From Psychrilyobacter atlanticus DSM 19335 (GTDB taxonomy: Bacteria > Fusobacteriota > Fusobacteriia > Fusobacteriales > Fusobacteriaceae), in contig NZ_KE384548.1 of NCBI RefSeq assembly GCF_000426625.1, forward strand, positions 806,001 to 870,000: a stretch of DNA of 64,000 nt. The letters run 5' to 3'. The position numbers were made by a program, and so were the translations under genes. Positions 33,601-43,089 of this stretch are shown here, in pieces. Positions within the stretch are counted from its first letter, which is position 1. Each line of letters starts with the position of its first letter. The notes beneath the pieces were generated by a model, which was not told the origin of the DNA, searched no databases, and saw only the letters and a program-made list of their open reading frames with translations.

Positions 33601-35048
33601 TGGGATCTATAAATCATGGAGTAAAAACAAGTGAATCTTCTACCTCTATAGCAAGTGTAATAGAAAGTGGTAATTGCGCAGTAATTATAGGAACTGCACC
33701 AGTAAATCTAGCAAAGTCACCTAAGATAAATACCCCCGTTCTTTGCTATTCAGAAAGAGAAGCAATAGAAGCTTTTGGATATTCAGATGAATGGGCCAGT
33801 TATACCCTTTGTGAAGCTATAGATGTATTCTTCAGGCTATTCAAAGTAGGACCGGTAGTCTTTATAAATGTTTTAGATCCTGCTACTCACAAGGAAGCTG
33901 TCAGTGATGGAGCTATCACATTTACTAAGAAAAAAGGAATTATAGCAGACAAAGGAATCCTGTTACCTAGTCTATCTTTAAAACAATCTGATGATAGTCC
34001 AGTTCCTAAAGATAAATACACAGCAGTATTCAATGAGGATGGTTCTGTAAGTATCATAGTTATAGATGAAACATTAGCAGAAACTCTAAACACAGGGAAA
34101 GTAAGCTACGATAAACTAAAGCCTAGCTTAGTAACTGAAACAGATATTATTGGAGGTATTGATACAACTACTCTTAAAACTGAAGGAATAGCTTTAATAA
34201 ATCAGGTATTTCCTAAATTTAATAAGGTTCCTAATATCGGATTAGCTCCTGGATGGACAGATAAAAGTAAGGTTATGACATCCCTAGTATCTGCTATGAA
34301 AAGTATAAATGAAGTTTTTACTGGAATAGCATTAGCTGATATAGATGCAACTACTATCGATAAGTATAACAAAGTTCCTGCATGGAAAAACGATAATAGT
34401 TATATCCATGAGAATTTGTATAACTTTTGGCCAATGGCTTTAATCGATAAAACTCTTTATCACATCTCTACTCTAGTAGCAGCTTCTATTTACGCAGTAG
34501 ATACCAAAAACGGAGATATTCCATATGAATCACCTTCCAATAAGCCTCTTAATATTACAGGGATATGCCTAAAGAATAAAACAGAGGTCGATCTCCTATT
34601 AACCCAGGCAGATTATCTAAATGATAATGGAGTAGCAACTTCTATTAACTTTAATAATGGTTGGAGACTATGGGGGAATAGAACCGGATGTTACCCATCT
34701 AACACAGATATCAAAGATAATACTATTTCTTGTAAGAGAATGTTTATCTGGGATAACAACAACTTTACTTTGACTTACTGGTTAGATGTAGATAAGCCGG
34801 CTAACAATAAGCTCATGGATAAGATAGTAGACAGCTATAACGACTACTACAATGGTCTAGTCACTACAGGAGCTATATTAGGTGGAAGGATTGAGTTTAA
34901 TAAACAGGATAATCCTACTACTAAGTTAATGGATGGGAAGTATAACTTCAAAAGATATATGACTCCAGTAGGAGTAGCAGAAAAGATCGAATCAGCTCTA
35001 GAGTATGATACAGAATACTTAAAGAAACTATTTGGAGGTGGTAAGTAA
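33600..35048 (+). CDS. Tail sheath protein (P2 gpFI family)
   Basis: 482 aa contractile sheath subunit. Landmarks are SVIESGNCAVIIGTAPVNLA, PVLCYSEREAIEAFGYSDEW, and GPVVFINVLDPATHK in the N-part. C-terminal regions are LWGNRTGCYPSNTDIKD, RRMFIWD-like KRMFIWDNNNFTL and GALEYDTEYLKK-like end. Its presence defines a contractile tail. Overlap with the tube gene is one base. Confidence 0.93.
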   Translation: MGSINHGVKTSESSTSIASVIESGNCAVIIGTAPVNLAKSPKINTPVLCYSEREAIEAFGYSDEWASYTLCEAIDVFFRLFKVGPVVFINVLDPATHKEAVSDGAITFTKKKGIIADKGILLPSLSLKQSDDSPVPKDKYTAVFNEDGSVSIIVIDETLAETLNTGKVSYDKLKPSLVTETDIIGGIDTTTLKTEGIALINQVFPKFNKVPNIGLAPGWTDKSKVMTSLVSAMKSINEVFTGIALADIDATTIDKYNKVPAWKNDNSYIHENLYNFWPMALIDKTLYHISTLVAASIYAVDTKNGDIPYESPSNKPLNITGICLKNKTEVDLLLTQADYLNDNGVATSINFNNGWRLWGNRTGCYPSNTDIKDNTISCKRMFIWDNNNFTLTYWLDVDKPANNKLMDKIVDSYNDYYNGLVTTGAILGGRIEFNKQDNPTTKLMDGKYNFKRYMTPVGVAEKIESALEYDTEYLKKLFGGGK

Positions 35049-35563
35049 TGAATGGATTTCCAATATCCCTAAAGGGATTTACTCTATATATAAATGCATT
35101 ATTAGAAGTAGGAACTGTAGATGTAGAACTGCCTAATATTCAATTTATGACCGATACAGTTACAGGATCAGGAATAGGAGGAGAGTTAGAAGTTCCTATT
35201 GCAGGACTAACTAAATCAATGACTATGAAGATCAAGAAAAGAGCAGTTAACAGTCAATTCACAACACTCGTTGCGCCTATCATCCACCAATTAGCTTTTA
35301 GAGGTAAAATTCAAATGGCTGATCCTGGAAGTGCAATAGGTAGAGTTAAAGAAAGAACTATAAGGATCATGGCTAAAGTAATGCCTAAGAGTAAGAATTT
35401 AGGGAAAGCAGAAACAGCTAAAGCTATGGATACAGAAGCAGAATTTGAAGTAATTAGTATAAGAATATTTGTAGATGAGATTCCAACTCTTCATATCGAT
35501 AAATTAAATAATATATTTGCAGTAGATGGAATTAATTATCTAGACGATGATGACTTCCTATAA
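35048..35563 (+). CDS. Major tail tube protein (P2 gpFII family)
   Basis: 171 aa. The start FPISLKGFTLYINALLEVGT, then VELPNIQFMTDTVTGSGIGGE and IAGLTKSMTMKIKKR are typical. The C-terminal IRIFVDEIPTLHIDKLNNIF fits too. It polymerises in the sheath to form the DNA channel. A strong terminator follows. Confidence 0.92.
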   Translation: MNGFPISLKGFTLYINALLEVGTVDVELPNIQFMTDTVTGSGIGGELEVPIAGLTKSMTMKIKKRAVNSQFTTLVAPIIHQLAFRGKIQMADPGSAIGRVKERTIRIMAKVMPKSKNLGKAETAKAMDTEAEFEVISIRIFVDEIPTLHIDKLNNIFAVDGINYLDDDDFL

Positions 35564-35567
35564 AGGC

Positions 35568-35602
35568 AAAAGAGTTCTTGTATAGTCAACAAGAACTCTT
35601 TT
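35568..35602 (+). terminator. Terminator after the tail tube gene
   Basis: AAAAGAGTTCTTG (35568-35580) pairs with CAAGAACTCTTTT (35590-35602). It probably reduces read-through between abundant tube and low-abundance chaperone messages. A TATAAT at 35657-35662 may restart transcription; no clear -35. Confidence 0.8.
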
Positions 35603-35705
35603 CAAGAAATAAATAACGGTATTAATATTTACTGTGGTTTTATATTAATACATTAGTATAATTACCTTGAAAAATACTGAAAGTCAAGTAAAAAAGGAGA
35701 AATTA

Positions 35706-36059
35706 ATGAAAGAAAATGAAGAACTTAAATTAGCAGAAGATAAAAAGAAAAAAGACTATGTAACTGTAGTCGGTGGAGTAACTACTATTAATTTAAAACA
35801 TCCTATTAAATTTAATGATGTGGAGATCAAAGAAGTTAAGATGGATTTTAATTCTTTGACTGGAGCAAAGTTATGCGAAGCAGAGGTAGTCTCTCAGGGT
35901 AAATATTACAGTCCTAGTTCAGAGATTAAATTCGGACAGGCATATCAAGCTGCAGTAGGAGCAGCTGCAGCAGACCTTCCATATGAAGCAATCTTAGAAT
36001 TAAAACATTCTGATTTTGATATCTTAGCAGAAGTGGTAAAGGGTTTCTTATTAGCTTAG
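35706..36059 (+). CDS. Tail assembly chaperone, P2 gpE-like (0-frame product)
   Basis: 117 aa. TVVGGVTTINLKHPIKFNDV and EIKEVKMDFNSLTGAKLCEA are typical of gpE. The frame reaches back to a TTG at 35667, but ATG 35706 follows AAAAAGGAG. The 3' end contains a slippery decamer from which translation can enter a second frame and make a longer E-E' protein. The chaperone coats the tape measure before tube assembly. Confidence 0.82.
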   Translation: MKENEELKLAEDKKKKDYVTVVGGVTTINLKHPIKFNDVEIKEVKMDFNSLTGAKLCEAEVVSQGKYYSPSSEIKFGQAYQAAVGAAAADLPYEAILELKHSDFDILAEVVKGFLLA

Positions 36060-36202
36060 ATTTAAACAGCACTGAGAAGCTTTTAAAACTAAGAACTATG
36101 ATGATAAAAATCGGTCAAGTTACTAAAACAGGAATAGAATTTTTTAGTGATTTAAAACTGAGAGATTTCGTTAAATGGATGGAGGCGATACCTGATGAAT
36201 AG
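35706..36202 (+). CDS. E-E' tail chaperone fusion by -1 frameshift
   Basis: The -1 frame is open from the slippery sequence to TAG 36200 and encodes ISLDLNSTEKLLKLRTMMIK, then FFSDLKLRDFVKWMEAIPDE, as P2-like E' extensions do. It has no start codon of its own that would fit and ends eight bases inside the tape-measure gene. The fusion would be about 165 aa. A T-rich/stem context was not examined for a stimulator. Confidence 0.75.
36038..36047 (+). promoter_or_regulatory. Programmed -1 frameshift site AAAGGGTTTC
   Basis: In the 0-frame this contains two overlapping X-XXY-YYZ heptamers: A-AAG-GGT (36038-36044) and G-GGT-TTC (36041-36047). The 0-frame stop is only four codons further on. Position matches the conserved frameshift in phage tail chaperones (lambda G/GT, P2 E/E'). 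Confidence 0.72.
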
Positions 36203-38591
36203 AGATTTTATTATTAAGATAGGTGGAACCCTTAATCCATCAGTAAAGAAGAGTTTTAGTAAGGCTAGTAAGGAACTAGAAAAATTAGGCTTGGAAATGA
36301 AGCAGATGAAAACAAGGAGTAAAGCTTTAGGAAAAGCCAAACAGGAAAGCTCTAAACTAGAAAATCAATTCATTAAAAGTCGTTCTCAATTTCAAAAAAA
36401 TAGCAAGGAATCAGAAATTTTAGCAGATAAGATTGAGCAATTAAAGATTCAGGTTAATGGATCGGGAAAAGCCAGTAAAGCCGCAACTATTGAATTTAAA
36501 AAAGCATTACAAACACAGAAACAATTAGATAAGAATCTGGTTAAATCAAAAGAATCAACAGAAAGATATAGTAATGAATTATCTAAAGCTAAATCAAGGG
36601 TATGGATGCTATCTAAAGGTGAAAAAGAACTTGGAGACAAGATGCAGAGAAATCTTAAGATCCAGGAAAAAATGAGAAAAAGTCAGAAGCGATTTAAAAG
36701 CCATAAAGAGAATGGCCAAAAAAGAATGAAGAAAATGATCCCTCCTGCTCTCATGATCGGAGTAGGAGTTAAATTAGCTATAGATGATGAAGCTGCATTT
36801 GCAGATGTGAAAAAACAATTAAGTATCAGTGATCCTAAAGAGATCCAAAAATTTAGAAAAGAACTATTGCAGACAACAAAGGATATTCCTTTGATGAACA
36901 CTGAGATATATGAAATAGCTGCAGCTGCAGGTCAAGCTGGTATAGAGCAAAAAGAACTGGCTAAATTTACCGCTGATACTGCAAAGGTAGCCGTTGCTTT
37001 TGGTGTTGATGCAGATAAAGCCGGCGGGAATCTTGCTACCTGGAGAACTTCCCTTAAGATGACTCAAACAGAAGTCATGGGATTAGCAGATCAGATAAAT
37101 ACATTGGGAGATAATATTAAAGTTACTCCCGCTCAAGTAAGTGATATTGTAACAGCCATGGGACCTTTAGGAAAAATGGCTAATGTTACAGTATCGGAAA
37201 CCGCTGCTTTAGGCGCAAGTCTTATTGATTTTGGTGTTAAAGATGCAAGTACTGCCAGTACTGCACTAAGAAAACTATATTCCACTATGAGTAGTGGAGA
37301 ATCAGCCAGTAAAAGTAGAAAAGAAGCATTTAAGGCACTAGGATTTGACTCAGGACAGATTGCAAGAGATATGCAAAAAGATTCTATGGGAACTATAAAG
37401 AAGGTTCTAGGAGCATTTGAAAATGTAGATAAGAGTAAACGAATGTCTATAGGAACCATGCTATTTGGTGAAGAAGCAGTGGGAGCACTCCTGCCTTTAA
37501 CCAATCAGTTAGGGAAATTGCAGAATAACTTGGATCTTATAAATGATAAGAAAAAAGTGGCTAATAGTGTTAATAATGAATTTAACAATGTGAATGGCAC
37601 TGCTTCAGCTCAATTGAAAATATTAGGAAAATCACTACTTAATCTAGGTCTGGCTTTTACTAATTTCTTACTTCCCCCTTTAAAAGTTCTGACTAAATTA
37701 TTTACTAAAGGCTCACAGATAATTACAGGATTTTCACAAAAATTCCCAGGACTAACAGAGTTTCTAACTCTAACAGCAACAGGATTTGTAGGAGTAAATT
37801 TAGCTATTGGAGCAGCTACTTTTGGAGTAGGTGCTCTGGGTACAGCTTTTACTGCACTAATGTCTAATCCGATCCTTTTAATTTTAGCTGCAGTTGCAGC
37901 AGGTGGATATTTAATCTATAAGAACTTCGATAAGATCGAATCTAAAACTATAGAACTATGGAATGGATTTAAAACCAATATAGGAAAGATGAAAGATAAA
38001 ACTTTAGAGTTATGGGATGTATTTGAAAAATCCCCAATATTTAAAGTATTTGAGTACAGTCCTTTAGGAATGTTTTTAAAGGGTATTAAAAGAATATATA
38101 CTTGGTATAAGAAATTTAAAGGTGAAAAAGGAGAAGAAAATCAAGTTACTTTTAGCAAAAAAGTTAATTCTCAATACAGTTTAAACGGTAAACCAAGATT
38201 AAACCCCAATATTCCTAAATATGCTACAGGAGGAACAGTCACTACCCCTCATTTAGCCATAGTAGGAGATGCCCCAGAAACTATAGTTCCTCATGATGGA
38301 ACCAGACAATCAAAAAGCCTTTGGTATCACGCAGGAGCTAAGTTAGGAATGTTTGCTGGAGATGGGATCCCATCCTTAACTTCCAAAGTTGAGAAGAAAT
38401 TAGTTAATAATTCTACCGATAAAAAGATAGAGATTAAGGTAGATTTTAATCCTACTATCCAAGGTAATGTAAATAATATCAGTGAGATCCTAAAAAAATC
38501 AAGTGAGGATCTAGCACAAATAATCAAGAAAATTGTTAAAGATACAATTGCTGAAGAAACTAAATTAGAGAGGAGGCTAAGTTTTGATTAG
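36195..38591 (+). CDS. Tail tape measure protein
   Basis: 798 aa, near P2 gpT (815), so the tail should be of similar length. The first 170 residues are lysine-rich coiled coil. Residues about 180-430 hold the TP901-type core (FRKELLQTTKDIPLMNTEIY, then AAAAGQAGIEQKELAKF). Hydrophobic segments (about 495-580, e.g. ILLILAAVAAGGYLIYKNF) follow. A small C-terminal domain with ATGGTVTTPHLAIVGDAPE is typical. It is the scaffold that sets tail length. Confidence 0.92.
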   Translation: MNRDFIIKIGGTLNPSVKKSFSKASKELEKLGLEMKQMKTRSKALGKAKQESSKLENQFIKSRSQFQKNSKESEILADKIEQLKIQVNGSGKASKAATIEFKKALQTQKQLDKNLVKSKESTERYSNELSKAKSRVWMLSKGEKELGDKMQRNLKIQEKMRKSQKRFKSHKENGQKRMKKMIPPALMIGVGVKLAIDDEAAFADVKKQLSISDPKEIQKFRKELLQTTKDIPLMNTEIYEIAAAAGQAGIEQKELAKFTADTAKVAVAFGVDADKAGGNLATWRTSLKMTQTEVMGLADQINTLGDNIKVTPAQVSDIVTAMGPLGKMANVTVSETAALGASLIDFGVKDASTASTALRKLYSTMSSGESASKSRKEAFKALGFDSGQIARDMQKDSMGTIKKVLGAFENVDKSKRMSIGTMLFGEEAVGALLPLTNQLGKLQNNLDLINDKKKVANSVNNEFNNVNGTASAQLKILGKSLLNLGLAFTNFLLPPLKVLTKLFTKGSQIITGFSQKFPGLTEFLTLTATGFVGVNLAIGAATFGVGALGTAFTALMSNPILLILAAVAAGGYLIYKNFDKIESKTIELWNGFKTNIGKMKDKTLELWDVFEKSPIFKVFEYSPLGMFLKGIKRIYTWYKKFKGEKGEENQVTFSKKVNSQYSLNGKPRLNPNIPKYATGGTVTTPHLAIVGDAPETIVPHDGTRQSKSLWYHAGAKLGMFAGDGIPSLTSKVEKKLVNNSTDKKIEIKVDFNPTIQGNVNNISEILKKSSEDLAQIIKKIVKDTIAEETKLERRLSFD

Positions 38592-38799
38592 AGAAGTGGA
38601 TATATACAAAACTATCCAGGGAGATACCTGGGATAATATTAGTTTCAAAGTATATGGAGAAGATAAATTCTCTAAATCATTAATAAGAGCTAACCCAAGA
38701 TATATGAATATAGCCATCTTCAGTGGTGGGATAGAGTTGATATGTCCAGATATCCCTAATACTAGAAACTTAATCCTTCCACCTTGGAGGCAGCCATGA
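38584..38799 (+). CDS. Tail protein X (LysM-like)
   Basis: 71 aa starting at TTG after GGAGG. YKTIQGDTWDNISFKVYGED and LIRANPRYMNIAIFSGGIEL form a LysM-like motif as in P2 gpX, which sits at the end of the tail hub. Starts eight bases inside the tape-measure gene and overlaps the next start as ATGA. Confidence 0.85.
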   Translation: MIREVDIYKTIQGDTWDNISFKVYGEDKFSKSLIRANPRYMNIAIFSGGIELICPDIPNTRNLILPPWRQP

Positions 38800-39830
38800 T
38801 ATCCAGGAGAACCTATATAATCGTTACTTATGAAGGTAAGGATATCACAGGAGACATATCTTCATATATTCAAGGGTTCTCATACACAGATAACCTAGAT
38901 AAAGGTGATAGTGTGACCCTCAGCCTCACAGGGGATAAATGGATAAAAGAATGGGCTATCTTAAAAGGAGATAAGCTCAAAGTCGAATTAGGAGTAATTA
39001 ATTGGAGAAATGAAGGAGATAACAGGATCTTAAAATGTGGAACTTTTACCATAGATGACCTTTCTTTTTCAGGGACACCAGACACTATGCATATCTCAGG
39101 AACTTCTATAGATATAACTAAAGATCTAAAAGGAGTAAAAAAAGACAATACTTGGGAGAATGTATCTTTAAGAGAGATTGCTCAAGAGATATCAAATATT
39201 TATTCCATGGATCTATTCTATGACTGCTCTAAAGAATTTACCTTTGACAAGGTGAATCAACTAAAAGAGTCAGATGCTAGTCTACTAGCGAGATTATCAA
39301 AAGAACAAGGGATGGCCTTGAAGATAACTATGGATAAAATCATTCTTTTTGATGAAAAGACATATGAAGACAAAGAAACCGTAGTTACTTTTAATAAATC
39401 AGATCTAATGAGCTATGACCTTCAATGTGACGATCTAGAGGTCTATGATGGATGTGAACTTACATTCTATGATCCGGTCTTGGGAGAACTCCTAAAAGGA
39501 AAATATGAAGCTCCTATGAGTTCTTTCTATAAAGTAAAAACAGGAAAGATCCTCCATAAAAATGTAGATACAAAAGTTACAGGAACTACTAAAGAAGAAA
39601 AAGAAAAGTTTTTAAATGAACGAGCAAAAAAGATACTTAGAAATATGAATAAAAATGAAACAAAAATGAAAATATCTCATATGGGAGACCCGGAATATTT
39701 AGCAGGTTTAACAACTAAAATTTTAGGTTTTGGAAGATATGATGGAGTCTATCTAATAACTTCAGTTACCCATGATATTACCAGGGAATATACCTGCGGT
39801 TTAAATATGAGAAGGAGGTTGGACTTTTAA
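38796..39830 (+). CDS. Tail hub protein D (P2 gpD, late control D)
   Basis: 344 aa. ATG 38796 follows TTGGAGG and is preferred to an earlier in-frame TTG. The sequence SYIQGFSYTDNLDKGDSVTL, IDDLSFSGTPDTMHISGTS and the central EQGMALKITMDKIILFDEK region are typical of hub gp27-like proteins. It forms the baseplate centre with V. A shortened, broken copy lies at about 58.9-59.1 kb. Confidence 0.88.
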   Translation: MISRRTYIIVTYEGKDITGDISSYIQGFSYTDNLDKGDSVTLSLTGDKWIKEWAILKGDKLKVELGVINWRNEGDNRILKCGTFTIDDLSFSGTPDTMHISGTSIDITKDLKGVKKDNTWENVSLREIAQEISNIYSMDLFYDCSKEFTFDKVNQLKESDASLLARLSKEQGMALKITMDKIILFDEKTYEDKETVVTFNKSDLMSYDLQCDDLEVYDGCELTFYDPVLGELLKGKYEAPMSSFYKVKTGKILHKNVDTKVTGTTKEEKEKFLNERAKKILRNMNKNETKMKISHMGDPEYLAGLTTKILGFGRYDGVYLITSVTHDITREYTCGLNMRRRLDF

Positions 39831-40429
39831 TGGAGTTTAGGTTTTTAAGGACTGGAAAGGTATCATCTATAAGTTATAAGATGACTACAGCAAGGGTAGA
39901 ATTTGATGACACTCCTGGGAAAATATCTAAACCTTTACAAGTTCTAACAGATCATACGAATAAAGAAAGAAGTTATTCAATGCCTAGTCTAAAAGAAAAT
40001 GTAGTTTGTATTTTTTTGCCAGGCTCAAATGAGGGAGCAGGCTTTATTTTAGGTAGTTATTCAAGTGAAAAGAATCTACCAAAAGATACCGGTAAGATAA
40101 AATATATTATCTTTCCTGATGGAACTAAGGTCAAATATAACTTTGAAACCCATCTATTAGAAGTTGATTGTATAGGAGATATAGATATAAAGGGAGCTAA
40201 TAACGTAAATATATCTTCTAAAAACATAGTGATTACTAGCGATAATCTAACTATTAACTCAAAAGCTACTTCTATTGCAGGAACTTCACTAGCTATAGAT
40301 GCAATAACAACAGCTAAAAATATCACAGCTGAAGAAGTAGGAGTAAGCAAATTAACCACTCCTAAAGGAGATGTAGACCTCCATAAACATAAAGATGCAG
40401 AAAATAGACCAACTACAGTACCAGAATAG
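39830..40429 (+). CDS. Baseplate assembly/spike protein V
   Basis: 199 aa. An OB-like N-terminus (about 1-90: FLRTGKVSSISYKMTTARV, VCIFLPGSNEGAGFILGSY) is followed by a beta-helical spike (DIDIKGANNVNISSKNIVIT) and a C-terminal histidine cluster (HKHKD), as in P2 gpV where such residues bind metal. It punctures the outer membrane. A pseudogene copy is at 59096-59650. Confidence 0.88.
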   Translation: MEFRFLRTGKVSSISYKMTTARVEFDDTPGKISKPLQVLTDHTNKERSYSMPSLKENVVCIFLPGSNEGAGFILGSYSSEKNLPKDTGKIKYIIFPDGTKVKYNFETHLLEVDCIGDIDIKGANNVNISSKNIVITSDNLTINSKATSIAGTSLAIDAITTAKNITAEEVGVSKLTTPKGDVDLHKHKDAENRPTTVPE

Positions 40430-40443
40430 CATTTTTATATAGT

Positions 40444-40474
40444 AAAAGCCTTAACTTCGCAAGTCAAGGCTTTT
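40444..40474 (+). terminator. Terminator after the spike gene
   Basis: AAAAGCCTTAACTT and AAGTCAAGGCTTTT pair around a short loop. The remnant retains equivalents at 59665-59696 and about 59829-59861. A second weaker hairpin (AATAAGAA/TTCTTATT) lies at 40487-40515. Confidence 0.8.
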
Positions 40475-40591
40475 AAAAGGTATTTGAATAAGAAAATCTG
40501 AAGGTCTTCTTATTTAAAGTCTGCATCATAAATTACAAAAAGTCAAATTTATGAGGAATATTATGTAAGTAACGAAATCGAGGTGATAACA

Positions 40592-41101
40592 ATGATAGGA
40601 AAGTTAGGAGATATTCCCTTTGAAGTCTCCTTTGATGGGAAGAATAAGAAAATATTAAATTTTAGTAACTTAAAATTAAATAGCGGGGCTAACTATGGAA
40701 AACATACCCAGAAAGGGCAGAAACCTGCTCTGGAATTTATAGATCTAAAATCCGATATTCTTACTTTTAAGATGACTTTCAGAAGTGACTTTGGGATAGA
40801 TCCCCAAGAACTTCTAAAAAAATTAAATGAGTATAAAAATAATGGTGAGACATTAGATTTTAGTTTAGGAAATAACCCTGTAGGAAGTGGCCAATATGTT
40901 ATTACTTCCTATGATGCAGGATATGAATATATTACCAATGGCGGAAAGATAAGAAAGATAGATATTTCCCTTACTTTAGAAGAGTATCTGGAGATGATAT
41001 ACAAAAATATAGATATTGTAGTGAAACCTAAAAAAGCTACCAAGAAAAAGAGTGTCTCTCAAGGATTTAATCAAGGGATGATAGATAGAGGTGAGGGATA
41101 G
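40592..41101 (+). CDS. Tail protein U (P2 gpU-like)
   Basis: 169 aa. The start IGKLGDIPFEVSFDGKNKKI and later EFIDLKSDILTFKMTFRSDF, DPQELLKKLNEYKNNGET and ISLTLEEYLE are typical of gpU, which terminates the tail. ATG 40592 follows GAGGTGATAAC. The remnant has the first few codons of a copy near 59980. Confidence 0.85.
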   Translation: MIGKLGDIPFEVSFDGKNKKILNFSNLKLNSGANYGKHTQKGQKPALEFIDLKSDILTFKMTFRSDFGIDPQELLKKLNEYKNNGETLDFSLGNNPVGSGQYVITSYDAGYEYITNGGKIRKIDISLTLEEYLEMIYKNIDIVVKPKKATKKKSVSQGFNQGMIDRGEG

Positions 41102-41401
41102 ATGATCTATACATTAGAGCCACAAAGTAAAGTCAATCTAAAAGCTACCGGAATAGACAGAATCCTTCAAAATGGAAGGAATATCCTCTCTGTAGTAATA
41201 GGGGAAGTTATCCTAGCCAGAGGAATTGGAATAAATGGAGATATAGTAGATTCACCACTAAATAGGAGTGCTGCCTTAATGGATATACAAACCCAGTTTA
41301 AAAAATATGAACCGAGATTAAAGATTCATAAGGTTACATATCTAACAGATCATCAAAGGGGAACTTTAAAGCCCATTATGGAGGTGAGTATTATTGAATG
41401 A
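41102..41401 (+). CDS. Baseplate wedge protein W (gp25-like)
   Basis: 99 aa. GIDRILQNGRNILSVVIGEV and DIQTQFKKYEPRLKIHKVTY fit the gp25/P2 gpW fold, an essential part of the contractile baseplate. One base separates it from U, and its end overlaps J by eight bases. Confidence 0.85.
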   Translation: MIYTLEPQSKVNLKATGIDRILQNGRNILSVVIGEVILARGIGINGDIVDSPLNRSAALMDIQTQFKKYEPRLKIHKVTYLTDHQRGTLKPIMEVSIIE

Positions 41402-42491
41402 TTTAAATATACATAATGAAAGTTCAGAAGAGATCCTCGGAAGGATGGTTAAAAAGTATGAAGAGTTAAGCGGTGTTTCTTTAGGGTTAGCAGATGAAAG
41501 AAGATGGCTTCTGCAGACAGTTGCTTATTCTTTATTTGTCAGAAATGAAACTACCAATGAGGGACTTAAAATGAATTTGCTCCGATATACAAAGGGAGAT
41601 TATGCCACAGAGATGGGAGCCTTTACAGACACAGAGAGGTTGAGTGCTAAAAAAGCCAGTGTACTTTTAAAATTTGAAATAGAGGAAGAAAAGGAACATC
41701 TTTTAGGAGTTAATTCAGTGAGGGTAACACCAGGAAATAACATGTATTTTTTAACACCATATTTTGAGTTTAAGCCAGGAGAAACTATTAAAGAAGTTAT
41801 TGCTATTTGTACTAAAGAAGGAATAGTTGGCAACGGATATCTTCCAGGAGAAATAAATAAGATAGTTGATCCTTTTCCATTTTTTAAATCAGTAATAAAT
41901 ATGGAAATATCCCAAGGAGGAGCTGAGATAGAATCAGACAGCAGTCTAAAAGAAAGGATCCGAACAGCTCCAAGTAAATTTTCAACTGCAGGTCCAGGAG
42001 ACGGATATATCTATTGGGCAAAAACTGCTAACCAGGAGATTATAGATGTAAATGTAGAAATGACCACACCAGGAACAGTCCGGATAACTCCTCTAATGAA
42101 AGGCGGAGAACTTCCTACAGATAGTATACTTCAAGATGTATTAACTATTTGTAGTGCAGATAAGAAAAGACCACTGACAGATAATCTAATAGTAAATAAA
42201 CCTACGCAAATAGATTATGATATAGATTTTACCTACTACATTTCTAGTAAAAATATAGGGCTGGTAAATGAGATCCAAGACCAAGTTAATAAGGCAGTTA
42301 GTGAATATGTTTCCTGGCAAAAAGGAGCTCTTAAAAGAGACATAACCCCTACTGAATTAATCTACTTAGTTAGGAACGCAGGAGCTAAAAGAGTTAATAT
42401 TGTATCTCCAGCTTTTAAAATTGTTAACTCATTTGAAGTGGCCAAGGAAAGTGGTTTAAACATTAGATATGGAGGAGTAGAAGATGATTAA
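41394..42491 (+). CDS. Baseplate protein J
   Basis: 365 aa. TTG 41394 is the probable start: GGAGGTGAG lies five bases upstream. LADERRWLLQTVAYSLFVRN, NLLRYTKGDYATEMGAF, and SDSSLKERIRTAPSKFSTAG, GPGDGYIYWAKTANQEIIDV are hallmarks of the baseplate J family. It forms the wedge together with W and I. Confidence 0.92.
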   Translation: MNDLNIHNESSEEILGRMVKKYEELSGVSLGLADERRWLLQTVAYSLFVRNETTNEGLKMNLLRYTKGDYATEMGAFTDTERLSAKKASVLLKFEIEEEKEHLLGVNSVRVTPGNNMYFLTPYFEFKPGETIKEVIAICTKEGIVGNGYLPGEINKIVDPFPFFKSVINMEISQGGAEIESDSSLKERIRTAPSKFSTAGPGDGYIYWAKTANQEIIDVNVEMTTPGTVRITPLMKGGELPTDSILQDVLTICSADKKRPLTDNLIVNKPTQIDYDIDFTYYISSKNIGLVNEIQDQVNKAVSEYVSWQKGALKRDITPTELIYLVRNAGAKRVNIVSPAFKIVNSFEVAKESGLNIRYGGVEDD

Positions 42492-43089
42492 AATAGATGA
42501 CATTTCAATTTTGAGACTCCTCCCTAATTTCCTTCAGGAAGATAAAGAGATAAAACTATTAATCCAGGTTATCCAGGAAGAGCTAGTCCTGATTAATACC
42601 AGGGAAAAGAATCTTTTTCTCTATGGGGATTTCAAGGTATTGGATGAGTCTATCCTAGATGAATTAGCATATCAATGGAGAGTTGAGGGGTATGAACAGA
42701 CTTTATCTAAAGCAGTTAAAGCCAGTTTAGTAGAAACAGCATATATCGTAAGGAAAACCAAAGGAACTAGGTATGCAGTAGAAAAAACTATGAAAGATAT
42801 TCATGGTGATTTTGAACTTTTAGAATGGCAGGAGTATGGAGGATCTCCATATCACTTTAAGATCATTGGGAGTACCTCACCAACCAGTGAAAAATTAAAA
42901 GAACTATATAAATCAATCAATATGACTAAAAATGAAAGAAGTTCCCTCGATGGAATAATAATCAGCAGCCAATGGGAAGGGACAAACTACTCTGGAACTA
43001 TCTTTCATTCATCACTCTATGAAGTTATTCCATTAGACCCTAATGTAGCTTCAGATTTTGAAAAATATTTAGGAGGAAGAAATGGCTAA
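42484..43089 (+). CDS. Tail protein I (P2 gpI-like)
   Basis: 201 aa. ISILRLLPNFLQEDKEIKLL and LDELAYQWRVEGYEQTLSKA, then RKTKGTRYAVEKTM and ELLEWQEYGGSPYHFKI are typical of gpI, which links the wedge to tail fibres. It overlaps J and H by eight bases on each side. Confidence 0.9.
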   Translation: MIKIDDISILRLLPNFLQEDKEIKLLIQVIQEELVLINTREKNLFLYGDFKVLDESILDELAYQWRVEGYEQTLSKAVKASLVETAYIVRKTKGTRYAVEKTMKDIHGDFELLEWQEYGGSPYHFKIIGSTSPTSEKLKELYKSINMTKNERSSLDGIIISSQWEGTNYSGTIFHSSLYEVIPLDPNVASDFEKYLGGRNG

